NCBI GenBank assembly: GCA_016801845.1
Contig: CM028912.1
Location: 23,959,501 to 24,023,500, forward strand
Source: Polydactylus sextarius
Taxonomy: Eukaryota > Chordata > Actinopteri > Polynemidae
Length of the DNA: 64,000 nt
Direction: 5' to 3'
Below, in pieces: positions 25,055 through 35,706 of the stretch. Below the pieces are notes generated by a model. That model ran no database searches, was not told where the DNA came from, and worked only from the letters and a program-made list of their open reading frames with translations. Position 1 is the first letter of the stretch; each line of letters starts with the position of its first letter. Both the position numbers and the translations under genes were made by a program.

Positions 25055-25290
25055 TGTAGACAGAATAGAATAGAATAGTATTTGTTGTCATTGTACAGTG
25101 GGGGTACACCATGCGCCACAAAGAGAATTTTCTTTGACAAGCAAGAAAACAAACATAAGGGTATCACAAAAACAACACAAGGGGCATCACAGAAACAAAA
25201 CACACAAGGGACAACATAGGGTGAAAACAATACGACATATTATGGCTGGTTATGTAGTAACCACAAAAACGTATGTGTAGCAACTTTGAC
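25055..25290 (+). repeat. LINE/SINE-like tail fragment
   Basis: An (AGAAT)n run at about 25062-25078 is followed by TATTTGTTGTCATTGTACAG and an A-rich tract, similar to the conserved 3' tails of fish LINE and LINE-mobilised repeats (TTTATTGTCATTGTACA). Confidence 0.5.
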
Positions 25291-26364
25291 AATAAAACTA
25301 AGAGTTGGAGCTAACTTTACAAGCTCTGTCATTTTTGTACACTTGAGAAACCCCAAATCAATACACCAGGGAAAATGAATGTATGTTTGCCAGACCAGTT
25401 CCAGACTGCAACACTGCTATTTCCTTATTTCCATGCAGTCACCACTGTCGTCATCTTTTTTTTTTGTTTTGTTTGTTTGTTTGTTTGCTACAGACATCAT
25501 ATTTTTTTAAAGGAAGTTTAGCATATTTCATGTATGCATCTAGTTCATATTCAGAAAGCATGAAATGAAAAACCCAGAATCTGGTATTTTCAGAGAATGT
25601 CTTTAAAGAGCCACAGATTGTCAGTGTTGTATTTACTAGCAGTACAGAGGCTGACCTTTGAAAGAATCTTTGCCTTCTATGGAGTCTGTGCAGGAAACTG
25701 AACACTTCTTTGTTTTTCCATGTATGTAAAGGAGACAAGAGGACTGAGGAGCTATAGAAATGGGTTGTGTGCAGCCCACAGAGGTACAGTCTCCAGAGTG
25801 ATTTATGTGGTATAGTTAAGTGCATAGTTTTAGACAACTATGGTTTTTCAAATATTTAATAACATACCATACGTTATCACAAGGTAATCTCAACCTAACA
25901 CAGAAGTAAATGAATATCATCTGTATACAACCCAGTGGTTTTTGTTTACAGAGTGCCTGAGTGTGTTTCCAGGAACATGACCTGAAGTCACAACACAGCA
26001 ATGCTGAATGTTGTGTGAGTTTCCTGCCTGCCACAGCAGTTCAGCTGTTCCCTTTTAAAGCAACATTATGCAATTTCTTTACCTTAAAACATCATCCTCA
26101 GAGTCATTGTGATGCTAAGCTGACTTGTAATAAGGAGAGGGTGACCTCTTTCATTCTTACCGTGTTCTTGGTGCCACTAAATACAACTGCAAGAAATGAG
26201 AAACATTTTACAGCCTTACATTTTGGAGGTTACAAAACTGTTCAAATGTAATGTAACCAATGTCTAATACAATAAAGGTCAACAGTTACAAATTTGTAAA
26301 AGCTGAACATGTTTCTGAAACTGCCTCTAAAAAGGGCTTAAAGGACTGTTACATTTTCTGGTTT

Positions 26365-26600
26365 TGTTCAAGGATTCAATGAGCTTTATTGTCATTGCAT
26401 CATGTTAGAAACATGAGGTGAACGAAATTAGATTCCCTGGTCCTGGTATAAGCCCAATAATAAGAATAAAATAAGATAAATTAAGTAAGTATAAATATAA
26501 AAACAACAGTGTAAAAAAACATAAACTATAAGTATAAAATATACAGTATGAACAGAATCAAGTGAAAGTAAATAACAACAATTTATACAAGAAATAGCAG
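26365..26600 (+). repeat. LINE/SINE tail-like repeat
   Basis: The sequence contains GAGCTTTATTGTCATTGCAT, GAACGAAATTAGATTCCCTG and GTCCTGG followed by an A-rich tail. This is a recurrent fish retroposon 3' end. No coding capacity was found. Confidence 0.5.
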
Positions 26601-29140
26601 CAAAAATATGATGGTATGAACAATATGATTGTTGTATTATAATTGACTGATTTTCATTTAACTTCTACATTAACTGAATTGAATTTGACTAACTGAAGTA
26701 TTTTATATGTTAGAGTATTTTGAAAAAAAAAAAAAGAGATTAAAGGATTTAACCAGACTGTTTTGTCATCATTGTAGAAACATGTTCTGTGCTTCACCTG
26801 TGACATGTAGTCACAGGTTTGTTTCAGGACAAATTGCACCAGAACAAACAACAATTCTGTAGGCAAAGGCCTTGAATCTTGGCTTGTTTAATTTATGTTC
26901 TGTTTCTGTTGCAGCCTTTGCTCTCCTAATATTTTCTGTCAGCTCATCATTCCTGATCTTGTTCCAAAGCCATTTTCAACCACAGCTTTCTCTGTATAAA
27001 CCTGATTGACCTGTTGTGTTCCCTGTGCTTTGAAACACCCGCATGTTTGGCACTGTCGACATTGTTGGCACAAATTGTGATTTTTCTTCACACATAACCA
27101 TTTTCCTATATTACATATTAACATAAATGTTCTTCCACTATTGCACCTTATTTCTAAGGAGAAGGGCACAGACCATTGTCCCCTCTGACTGTCCACAATG
27201 TGAGACAAGAGACAGCAATTTGGTCTGTGTGAAGGGTTGCAAATTCACAAGCTCTCCACATGGGAAAAACCAGTGTGAGCAGTTTTAACAACATGAGAGG
27301 ATACATGTAAAGCTGGTGGATCCAAAAGGTAGAGAATGCAGCTGGGGCCAGAGACCTTTCCCGATAGAGTTTAAACTTTGTGGTCAGGATGTACTGTGCA
27401 GTCAAATTAAGGACAGCCTGATAGAAAACTGCAGCTCTAATCATAATTTGTGTGTTGTTATGCTGAGATGAAGATAAAGATCTTATCTGCTCCAATGCAA
27501 TGCAATGTAGCTGACAATAGCCTAGTTTGACAACAAGTGAGAGCAAGATTGCCAAACATGATATTGATTTCCATTTGAGTGTAAAGGGGAAGTTTTGTCA
27601 TTTGAGTTATGGAAAATAAAACATCTTGGTAAGTTGCCTGTGGCCTGTGGTCACAATTTAATTCATAGTCTTCCAGTTACAGTCACTTGATTTGCTCCGC
27701 AATGTCAACTGAGACATAAGATTACCCTCTCTTTCATTGTTTAGCCACAGGCAACTGTTCATTCTTTCAAACACAATTCTAAAGAGAGCATGAAGCTTTA
27801 ACTACTGAAAACTACATTATGGCAAGTGATTACATTGTCTCCATAATTTGTTACACAATGTGAGGATTATAATATTTAGAATCAACACATACAGTCACCC
27901 ACGGGACAACCATGACCATTTCACCATAATCCATTGGGCAATCAAACAATCAGCAAATGCAGTCACACTAAAAATTCAATGGAGCAGTCAAATGGTGAGC
28001 TAATAATGCAATTACCAGCTAACCAATCAAACACCTGACTAAGAGACTGTCAGGTCTGCCTGTAGGACTTCAACAGCTACTTGAGCCTTTTTGTAGAAGC
28101 TACGATTATTGATTGAATCTTTGACTTGATGCCTAAAACTAAACATGTGCAAAGCATTCATCCTGCATGTACAAAGAATTAAAAAAAGCAGGACACCTGG
28201 TCACCCTAGCTGCAGCATTGCGACCGCATTGACCTCACAACTAGGCTGTCCATGTATTCAACAACAAGACATCGGGTCAATAAGTCAGTGAAACCAACCA
28301 ACCAAACAGCCGGTCCGTCCCTTCAACGTGGGATGGAAAATTATATGAAAGGAAGGGAGAGAGGGTAAAATCAGGACCATATGAATGACATTCCACTGAG
28401 TCTCAATTCTGGGTGTGTTTCTTGTTGTTGCTGGTGGTTTGGGAAGTCTGGGAGCCTCTGCTGATTTAGGTCTCATGTGCTGACATTGTCCTGGCACAAC
28501 CCCTTTTTGTCTGAGTCATCCCTGCCGTCACTGCATTACAGATTGGACTTGCTGACTGACAAAAAGAACAACATCAATTGAAATGTTAAGAATATACTGT
28601 AAGATTACCTTAAGAATAACTGTATCCTGTTTTCACATGTGGTGATCTGTTGATTCTGTGCTGGTCAGATCAGTCCTTTAATCTGAGCTGCAGGTGTCCG
28701 CATGAGGATTAGTTTGTTAGTCCACTTTAGTCACGACGCTGCTCAGTTGTCAAAACATCTTTATGGAAGCTACCTCATCCATCTTATCCAGAGATTACCC
28801 TGAGGATTTCTGCTTCATCACTGAGACGGGGATTCCCTCTGCATGTGCATGTGTATACACATGCTTGAGTGAAGTTGCAAGGATGCATGAGTCTGTGTGT
28901 CTGTGTCTGTCTTTGTCTCTCTATGTCTAGTATCTATAAGCACATGTTCAGTCACAGCCTTTCCTGCTTATGAACCTTATTAATGTTCCCTTTTCCTCTT
29001 GGTGTATAGTTTTTCAGCAATGTGAATTTGTTTGTTGTCTGTTTATGGTCATTTGTACCTTTTTGTTTGTTCGTTTGTTTTTTTGCATCTGTTTGTGGTC
29101 ACCATACATGTTGCACACCACAATAATCTGGATCTTTGGA
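26601..29140. other. Non-coding stretch
   Basis: I find no supportable exon. It includes A/T runs and ordinary AT-rich sequence. ORFs of 70-130 codons here lack recognisable domains and flanking splice logic. Confidence 0.4.
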
Positions 29141-29143
29141 TAA

Positions 29144-29400
29144 TACCGTAAAGCTGCAAATATAACCTGTATCATTTATTAGCTGGGGGCAGCAACACAT
29201 TTGGGCAATAAATGCCGGTTCCAAATAAAGGCTGATTTTCTCCTTGTCATTGAATTTAACTCGTTCTAACTCCCCTGCACCCAGACCAGAGCATGTGAGC
29301 GGAGCGTGTAAAATATAGTTAGAGTACTGCGCAGGTTTTACCCAAGACGAGAGCGATCTAGTCGCTCTGGTCGCTTGCTCCATCTCAGTCGCTCCATCTC
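29144..29400 (-). mobile_element. MITE copy with TACCGTAAAGCTGC end
   Basis: The minus strand of this interval matches the plus strand of 51530-51680. Shared blocks include CACATGCTCTGGTCTGGGTG, GAGAGTTAGAA/GGAGTTAGAA, ACAAGGAGAA and GCTGCCCCCAGCTAATAAA. The outer end TACCGTAAAGCTGC at 29144-29157 also occurs as the left end of the other copy at 51263. This argues that it is the terminal inverted repeat. No transposase is present. The repeat family is not named. Confidence 0.6.
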
Positions 29401-29559
29401 ACCCCGGTTCCACTCTGTCTATCAACAGATATTTAAGCTTGATTTATACTTGTCCGTAACCGTCGATACACAATGCAATTTCACTGTGTGGAAAAATCAC
29501 TTTGCATTTGCTCTGAACACCATTACATATCTTGTCTTTCTCTTTCTCTTTTGTCTGTT

Positions 29560-29770
29560 TTCAATTCACCCCAGCCGGTCGAGGCAGATGACCGTCCACT
29601 CTGAGTCTGGTTCTGCTGGAGGTTTCTTTCTGTTAAAAGGGAGTTTTTCCTCTCGATTGTCGCCAAGCACTTGCTCATTGTGGAAATGTTGGGTTTCTCT
29701 ATGTAAAGTGCTTGAGATAAATGTTTTTATGATCTGGCACTATATAAATAAAACTGAATTGAATTGAATT
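29560..29770 (+). repeat. Very common teleost interspersed repeat
   Basis: CCCCAGCCGGTCGAGGCAGA, CTGAGTCTGGTTCTGCTGGA, GGAGTTTTTCCTCTCG and CACTATATAAATAAAACTGA followed by an (AATTG)n end are hallmarks of a repeat found throughout teleost genomes and transcripts. The terminal TGAATTGAATTGAATTG is its tail. The overlapping ORF is spurious. Confidence 0.75.
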
Positions 29771-30529
29771 GTTGAAATTTTCACACATTTTCTGCACCAT
29801 GAACGTCAGATATTTCTTGTGAAACCAATGCTCAGATTAAGACACATTTCTCTTGGTTTCAGTGATGATGGTCAGCTGTTGGCCCAGTGCTTATGGGACT
29901 GAGGGACTAATGGACTAGCGTGTTATGTACCAACAATACAGAGGAACTGACCACTGCATATTTCTTAACAACATGATGAGTTTGTTTATGACAGGCGTTA
30001 CAATAATATGCCTTATTCTGTGCTTAGGGTTGATGAATGTTAGCTACTGATGGTGGTTAATGTGAAGACAATTCCTAACAGCCACAAATCAGACGCAGGC
30101 ACAGTAATAGATATGGGAAGAATTGGCAGATGCCCAGTTTAACCACAATCTGATCTGCTGGCCACAGAGGAGCTCCACTGGAGTGACTGAAAATTACATC
30201 TCTTGCTGAGGGGCACCTCAGCTGTAGTAACATGCAAAAAAGAGAGAAAAAAATTAAGATACCACAGTGTATCACTGAAATGGTTGAAAATAGTCAGTGG
30301 TTAATTGTAGCACGAAAATCTTAGAATTCATATGACCCAAGCCATTATTTGTGATATTAGAGAGGATCTTGACACTTTAATGGTCATGTAACAAGGTTAA
30401 AATCTAACGTAAAATCAAAGCAAGATTATGGTGTAAGGCTGATAAATCAGTGACCATATTTTCTTCATAGTACATACCAAACTGGTTAAACAGTGAACTT
30501 CTGTCAGTTTTTGTCCTACCTGCAAAATG

Positions 30530-30850
30530 AAGTATCAAGATGATTAATAAACCTTTTTATGCTTCTGCATCAAAGGTAGCTGTGGCCGTTTACCTGTTTG
30601 TCTGTCCATCACCATATCTCAAGATGAACTGATTTTAGGTTTTGCTGATCAAAGGCAAAAAGTCAAGGTCACAGTGACCTCATATTTCTCTCTTTTTTGA
30701 AATGTGATATCTTGGTAAAGCCTTGAAGGATTTTTTTTTCCAAATTTGGCACAGGTGTTCCCTTGGAAATAAGTGTGAAATGATTAGGATATGTCAGTCA
30801 AAGGGCATTTTGTACAACAGACATGTTATACAAAATCTTTACGGTCATCA
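30530..30850 (+). repeat. Teleost interspersed repeat with ERE-like palindrome
   Basis: This is a dispersed-repeat-like segment with CTTTTTATGCTTCTGC, CTGTCCATC, AAAGTCAAGGTCACAGTGAC and TTTGGCACAGG...CCTTGGAA blocks, familiar from teleost intergenic DNA. It carries the palindrome at 30666-30680. There is no ORF of interest. Confidence 0.5.
30666..30680. promoter_or_regulatory. Perfect ERE-type palindrome
   Basis: AGGTCACAGTGACCT is an exact inverted repeat of AGGTCA with a 3-base spacer, the consensus oestrogen-receptor response element. It lies about 4.6 kb beyond the tnfsf11 stop codon, inside a repeat. Binding is inferred from sequence alone. Confidence 0.45.
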
Positions 30851-31936
30851 TTCAAACACTAATTGTGACCACATTTTCTACAACTTGACCAGCTAGTGGA
30901 GGTGCATAACTGAGAGGCAGCAAATCCAGTTTTATTCTAAAAATTATGAATGAGATTGAACAGATCTTTGGCTGCACAGCACTGAACTAGAGCTGAGCAT
31001 GTCTGTGATTTATTTCCTCATAAGTATGCAGAGTGAAATACGTCAGAACAAACTGTCTAGAGTTTTCATGGACAGTTCTGGATATGCTATCCATGGTGCT
31101 GAAGCTGGGTCAAAAGGGACAAGCACAAGGTCAGAGGGGTCACTAAATTCCATACAACCTTACTACAAAAACCTACTTGTTTGATGACAATGAAAACATG
31201 GATTTGAATCTGCTGTGACATCACAACTGGCAACCTACACACTTTCACACAGGCAGCAGACAGTTTCACACAAACACACACACACACACAAATGCACACA
31301 TATGCACACACACTTTTGCACTGCTCGAGAAGGAGATGACAGTGCCTGGTTACAGTAATATCTCTCCTTTCTATCTCACGCCCATGCGTCTGCCTGCATA
31401 GCCTGTAAATCTCACTCTGTTATTGTTTTAATAACACTACAGTTAGCATTAGCCAAGTGGTAAAAACGTCAGACATCAAAGGCCAGAAACATCTGAGCCA
31501 TATTGGGGTGAAGACAAAGGGGCGAGGTCTCAGCTTGTGAAAACAGTTGGTATGTGCTGACTCAGCAAAGGAGTGTTTTTTTGTGTGTGTGCAAGCGTGA
31601 GTGTGTGTGTTTGTTGCTTGATGTGTATGGGCATTAAATTTATACAATGGCTCTGTTTGTGTGGGTATGAAATCATTTGAATATGTACAAATTCACAACC
31701 CTATGTAACCTGACTACATATAACAAAGCCCTCCATCTGCTTGGATTAAAAAAAATAAATAAATAAATTTTCAGCACTCCATTTCCTCTGAACCACAGAG
31801 TCTCGTAAAGCTAAGCACCCATAGTTAGTGTAATGGCATTAACATCTATATTTATGCCCCTAATGTTCATTACTTGGGGAAAACAGCAATCTATTTTCTA
31901 GCACTTTATTCTTTATTTTCGTTTTCTGATTCAGCT

Positions 31937-32130
31937 CCATGTTGCAGCCATGGGAGAAAGGACAGTGGCATGAAATAATGTCTGAGGTGGTGGAGATGCA
32001 GCTTCATAAAACCATAAAGGACCAACTGAATAAACTCTTGCATCTTTCCAGTGGAATGCTTGTTACAGCAGGGGTCATCATGGAATATCTAAAGAAGTTC
32101 AAAATACATGTCAGCAGTCAGTTCCTGTAG
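31937..32130 (+). other. Unassigned ORF, possible exon
   Basis: This is an open plus-strand stretch of about 63 codons with protein-like composition. It has a helical, charged N-terminal half (HEIMSEVVEMQLHKTIKDQL) and a C-terminal MEYLKKF segment. It is preceded by TTTTCGTTTTCTGATTCAG, an acceptor-like sequence, and ends at a TAG. I recognise no family. Plus orientation is opposite to tnfsf11. It could be a chance ORF, a terminal exon of an unknown gene, or a transposon relic. Confidence 0.2.
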
Positions 32131-33890
32131 GGGGAAGTTAAATCCATACTTACGTTGACTTTGAGCCCAGCCTTTTCCAGTGCTGTGGACCTTTTGTGTT
32201 TTTACATGTGTGAGTAATAAAATAAGTCAGTAAGACATCCACTGCTGCCAAACGGGGCTATTTATGAACCAGTGAGTGAAGCAAGCAAGTCAAACTACTT
32301 TGTAGGTGTAAGTGTACATTATGTGTTGAATAGGAGTATGTGTATGCACATTTTCAGGGGTGGGGGGCTCAGTTTGTGCCAGGCTTTTCCATGATGTTTA
32401 CTGACACAACACATTTTAATGGTTTTCTGTTCTGTGCCAAGAATTGAGAAACCAAGTCACTTAAAAAAATGGACAGACTACGGAAGTCCAGTGTTTACAC
32501 TTATTGCTCTTGGCTAAATCTGAAAAGAGGGAGCCTTATGGATGCCACAGCCAATATTGTTATTGTTGTCGAAAATCTCCAAACTGTGTGAGTATTGTTT
32601 ACTCTTTACATAAAAATTGTTTAATTAGTTGTTAATAATTTCAAAAAATATCATGCCTTTTAAAAACATTTATTTAGGGCTTATGCTTTGTGCTTTTACA
32701 GTCAGATTAGTTGAAAAAAAAATGGCACAAATATGACACTAAAGGAAGCCAAGTATTTCTCCTCGGAGCCTAGATTTTATTTCAGACTCTCAGTAAGAGT
32801 TTTGAACAATGAGCTGAAAAGACGTGTGAGGTCTCAGCGTATAGCAACAGACGTGTGAACCTCAGCTGTTCTCTGGCCATATGCTGGTGAACGCCCAAGT
32901 GCAGACAATAGAGGAATTGTTTGGCTCTTGGGTCCAACATTAATGTAGCTCTCCTTCATTGGAGAGCCCATCACCGTCACACAGCTCGTACACACATCAC
33001 AGTGAAGTGTTGAAATTCTCGTCATTATCCCTGTCCCCACACAGTCTGTGTTTTGTTTATTCTTGCAGGTCGTGCTGCTGTGAGTTAGCAGCACTGCCCC
33101 AGTGGGTGGTTTCTCAATACAACCTGTCTCTGTAATGTACTGGCATGGGCCATGGCCACTACCTCCTAAGCGCTCACTAGTTTCACTTCAGTGGCTACAG
33201 CTGTGTTAAATATTTTCAGAGGTGGTGGAGATTATCAAGCTGGACATCTTCACTACAATCAACACATGAAACTCTCCTACAAAAGTGTTTTTGTTTATTA
33301 AAACATGCACAAGCATAAAAATGAACACTGATGCTAAATACTGCAAAAAGATTAGTTATAATACAAAAACTGCATCATGCAGCAAGCTCTAAAAATACAT
33401 AGAGAGTGGTTTGAAATAAATGAAAAATATGGATTAAAATACTTGACATCCGACTTGCTACAGCACAGTAATTAGATAAATACACCGAATACTTGTTTGC
33501 ATTGTTAATCCCCCCAATGCATAGAGAGGGGTGGGTGGAGGGTGGGGGTGGGAGGGGGTTAGATTGGAATGGCTTGTCTGGTTGGGAATCGAAACCTGAG
33601 ACCTTTTGCTCAAGGTTTCAGCCAACTGAAATAAGCAGTCCTTCATCTTAGAGCATACAGACTAAAACAGAAAGCCGATTTTAATAAAGTCACAACTGCA
33701 AGTGAATTTTAATCATCATTTATTTAAAGCATCTTTCACACTATAACATCATATTGGTCAAATTGCCGAAAAGTATTCAGTAACCTACAAAACTGTAAGA
33801 CTGTGAGCAACCTACAGGCCTGTGTCAGAGGTGACAAATATCCAGCCAACAATCATCTATCTAAATATTTATCATCTACACTTTTTATCA
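32131..33890. other. Non-coding stretch
   Basis: Nothing assignable was found. There is a G-rich run near 33526-33560. Confidence 0.4.
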
Positions 33891-33894
33891 TTTA

Positions 33895-34080
33895 ATGGTC
33901 ACAGGTGGGGTGCTGGAGCCAATCCCTGCTGACTGTGAGTGAGGCCAGGGTTCACCCAGGACAGGTCCCCAGTCTATGACAGGGCTGACAAATAGAAACA
34001 GACAAACCATTATACCAGCCAATTAACCTGCATGTCTGGACAGTAGCAGAAAGCTGGGGAACCCTTAGGAAACCCACAGT
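33895..34080 (+). repeat. Second copy of the teleost repeat at 5880-6185
   Basis: GGGGTGCTGGAGCCAATCCC, CAGGGTTCACCCAGGACAGG, CCCAGTCTATGACAGGGCTG and AATTAACCTGCATGTCTGGA follow the known block order of this family. It is diverged and 3'-truncated. Confidence 0.65.
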
Positions 34081-35269
34081 ATAACTTGAATCTAAAGATG
34101 CATATCTCCAGATCTAAGCTTTTAAATTTTGGCAACCACAGTACAGTTTGATGTGTAGGTAAGCTACAATCGTGCAGAGAAAAAAAAACCAATATATCCA
34201 TATTGCTTTTTGCATAGGAAGTGCACACAGAATTGTCAAAAAAAAATTGATAGATAAATATGCAATTAAAAATAAAGCCCCTGTGTTTTAATGAGAAAAG
34301 CATGTCTATGATTTCCACTAAGTGCTGCATAACTGAATGTCATTGAGACATAAAAATATAAATGATTTTAACAGCTGAAAGATCATTGTAACAATGACCT
34401 GTCTGTTTACTGCTGTAGCTAATAAATAAATATTTTAGTGCATATTCCCATTTACCTCCCGGAAGAGCCAAATGAAAAACAAACAAAAAAAGGGAAAAAA
34501 AGAAAAAAAAAAGAAAAAAAAGAAAAAATTGAATTAAGTTAAAAGATGAACCAAACTCAGTTTAGTTCTTGTGATTAAAGAGGACAAAAGTCTATCCATG
34601 TCCATTTATGTTCAGACAGTCCAGCTATCTGCATAAACATCACATCAGACGTCGTCTCTTCGTCAGCGTGAAAAACTACACTGTTATGTGTAAATAGCTG
34701 TCAGTGAAGCAGGCTACTCCTTAGAGAGAGATTTGGATAACAACTGGATTACAAGTTTGTCTTTTGGAGCACGCATAACCTTTCTTTAGAAGAATCTTTT
34801 TAAAAACAAAAAAACTGCCAAAGTCACAACATAAGAATCAATGTGAATCTTCTGTGGTATTATGTTTTCAAGCCTTAAAGAGGTTAAGGGCATCATAAAT
34901 CAATGACTAATAGCTTGTTTCAAATGTCAGCTACAATCTTCTCTTTTTTGGACAATTTCTTCCCAGACGTCCTGCCAATGAACTTACTTCCTTGTTGGCT
35001 TCCTTGTGGTTTGTTTAATTTGTGCACATGGCAATTACATCGTGTTGTAATCTCCACTACAATGTATTTTCTCAATAGAAACTGAAAACTGTAAAAAAAA
35101 AAAAAAAAAAAAAGAAAGAAAAAAAAAAAGAAAAAATCCAGGGCTCACGTACATGTACAGTTTAAAGTACACATTTTTTTTTTTTTTTTACAAAACCAAA
35201 ATTGTAAATCACTAACAGTGGTTCTTTGGTATATGTTCAGTAGCATGTCCACTCTCCCACGTTTAAATT

Positions 35270-35706
35270 TCAGTTGCCTAACTTTATGGCACCAAAATAC
35301 GTCCCCTCTCTCACCTTGTCCAACATCCAAGCGTTGGACACATTGACAAACAAGGCATCTCCTTGTTCTAGCCGGACACCGCGGCCTTGCTGGGAGCAAT
35401 ACATGTTATAGCTTGTGTTGTTCCCACGCATGGTGCTGCCTGTCTTCATCAGCACCACAGCCTTGCCATTCTGCTTGATGCTCTCATGGCAGACATACTG
35501 GAACAGCTGGGTGTTGCTAATGTCAAGTGGTGGCAGTCCTGCCTGATTGTTAATCTCTGGTGTGTGGTAGTAACGAAAGCAGGTTTTGGCATAAACATAG
35601 TAGAAACCCGACTCCATCACTAGCAGCTTGCCTCTTTGGTAGCCCATCCTATGGTGGTATCCATGTTCACCATCCCAGTCAATGGTGATGACCTTGTAAT
35701 CGTCCT
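35270..35706 (-). CDS. tnfsf11: tnfsf11 terminal exon, TNF-homology domain
   Basis: The exon begins after TTCACTTTGCCATGCAG at 35706 with two bases completing a codon and ends with TGA at 35270-35272. It encodes about 144 residues: strands A'-H of the TNF jelly roll, including GKLLVMESGFYYVYAKTCF, QYVCHESIK, VLMKTGST, GVRLEQGDALFVNVSNAWML and the closing TYFGAIKLGN. The aromatic/FGA ending is typical of the trimer core. Sequons NNT, NTS and NVS are potential N-glycosylation sites. Compared with human RANKL there is an extra loop after FRYYHT rich in N, P and L (about 35530-35560). Splice phase fits the exon ending at 36422. Confidence 0.93.

Noticed and set aside
29375..29767. 130-codon plus-strand ORF
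   Set aside because: It is mostly the common teleost repeat at 29560-29770.
35387..35623. Plus-strand ORF over the tnfsf11 terminal exon
   Set aside because: It is an antisense shadow of the TNF domain.
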